DNA from: DTU078 sp002397345
GTDB lineage: Bacteria; Bacillota; Clostridia; Oscillospirales; CAG-272
Direction of reading: 5' to 3'
DNA: 29,623 bases
Assembly (NCBI GenBank): GCA_937875545.1
Contig: CALLYE010000125.1
Span: 1 to 29,623 of the forward strand
This document shows positions 29,160 through 29,623 of the stretch, piece by piece; the stretch's first letter is position 1; each line of letters starts with the position of its first letter. Below the pieces are notes generated by a model that made no database searches, was not told the origin of the DNA, and saw only the letters and a list, made by a program, of their open reading frames with translations. The position numbers and the translations under genes are program-made.

Positions 29160-29623
29160 ATGGAAATAATTAATAATTATCCCTTGATTTGTGCGGTGAC
29201 CGCGTGGTTGTCCGCACAGCTTATAAAATTTGCCATTGTCAGCATACGCGGGCAGAAATTTAATTTCGTCGTGCTGCTCCAATCAGGCGGAATGCCAAGC
29301 TCTCATACGGCGACGGTCTGTTCGCTGGCGGTTTCGGTGGGTTTCCAGCAGGGCTTCGCAAGCGAGGTGTTCGCGATTTCCGCCATACTTTCGTTTATCG
29401 TTATGTACGACGCCGCGGGCGTGCGACGCGCTGCCGGAGAGCAGGCAAAACGCATCAACATGCTGACACAGGAATGGGACGACTCGGAATACGAAACGCC
29501 GGAGCAACTTAAAGAACGGCTGGGTCACACTCCGCTTGAGGTGCTTGGCGGAGCGCTGCTCGGTATACTTATCCCTATAATTTTATATAAATGTACAATA
29601 GTAACGGTATCTCCAAGATTTAA
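29160..29623 (+). CDS. YuiD-like divergent PAP2 membrane protein, cut by the window end
   Basis: An open frame from the ATG at 29160 stays open for 154 codons to the last base, so no stop is seen. The translation carries the divergent PAP2 (DUF212, YuiD) family marks: AWLSAQLIKFAI near the start, LLQSGGMPSSHTATVCSLAV with the SGGMPSSH phosphatase-like motif, VMYDAAGVRRAAGEQAKRIN and, near the end, LGHTPLEVLGGALLGILIPI. YuiD proteins are about 150-160 residues with about four membrane helices, so little is missing. They resemble acid phosphatase/PAP2 lipid phosphatases but their reaction is unproven. It lies 28 bp after ispA, which suggests a role in polyprenyl phosphate handling. That is inference. 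Confidence 0.9.
   Translation, partial: MEIINNYPLICAVTAWLSAQLIKFAIVSIRGQKFNFVVLLQSGGMPSSHTATVCSLAVSVGFQQGFASEVFAISAILSFIVMYDAAGVRRAAGEQAKRINMLTQEWDDSEYETPEQLKERLGHTPLEVLGGALLGILIPIILYKCTIVTVSPRF

Overview
The window looks like chromosomal DNA of an uncultured anaerobic Clostridia (Firmicutes), probably Oscillospirales-like. The pointers are a PyrK/PyrD type 1B dihydroorotate dehydrogenase, a type II pantothenate kinase, the gene order nusB / TsaD-like / xseA / xseB / ispA / YuiD-like, a class B sortase, c-di-GMP-I riboswitches and a Gram-positive type IV pilus operon. G+C is roughly 50%, with many G+C-rich extragenic repeats. The taxonomic call is inference; there is no rRNA or tRNA to anchor it.

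Layout. 1-1642: a small regulatory module made of a sigma-70 region 4-like protein (minus strand), an XRE repressor and an ImmA/IrrE-type metallopeptidase, with two face-to-face consensus promoters and a palindromic operator between them. 1660-3368: pyrK-pyrD. 3478-7177: two ABC exporter half-transporters, each split by a one-base frameshift in a homopolymer. 7195-8977: a HAD-IIA phosphatase and, divergently, pantothenate kinase. 8978-9327: repeat block and terminators. 9326-12322: two tandem paralogous substrate-binding lipoproteins. 12607-13260: a rhomboid-fold membrane protein without the catalytic motif. 13261-13530: second repeat block. 13531-19148 (minus): a type IV pilus operon running transglutaminase-like lipoprotein, pilC, small membrane protein, DUF4860, pseudopilin, membrane protein, pilT, DivIVA-like protein. 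19347-20333 (minus): class B sortase. 20510-25275: a promoter, a leader of about 650 nt with three tandem c-di-GMP-I aptamers, and a 1358-residue cell-wall adhesin with eleven Cna_B-like domains, a proline-rich stalk and a PQTG sorting signal. 25348-29623: housekeeping operon nusB, TsaD-like, xseA, xseB, ispA and a YuiD-like gene cut by the window end.

How it fits together. The most interesting unit is the surface/attachment block (13.5-25.3 kb): type IV pilus genes, a sortase, and a sortase-anchored adhesin divergent from that sortase under an unusually elaborate c-di-GMP leader. The adhesin stalk contains three VNPPV motifs, matching the core of sites cut by the Clostridioides difficile proline-proline endopeptidase PPEP-1. 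In C. difficile, riboswitch-controlled SrtB substrates are released by that protease. I infer an analogous attach/release switch here, but no protease gene lies in the window.
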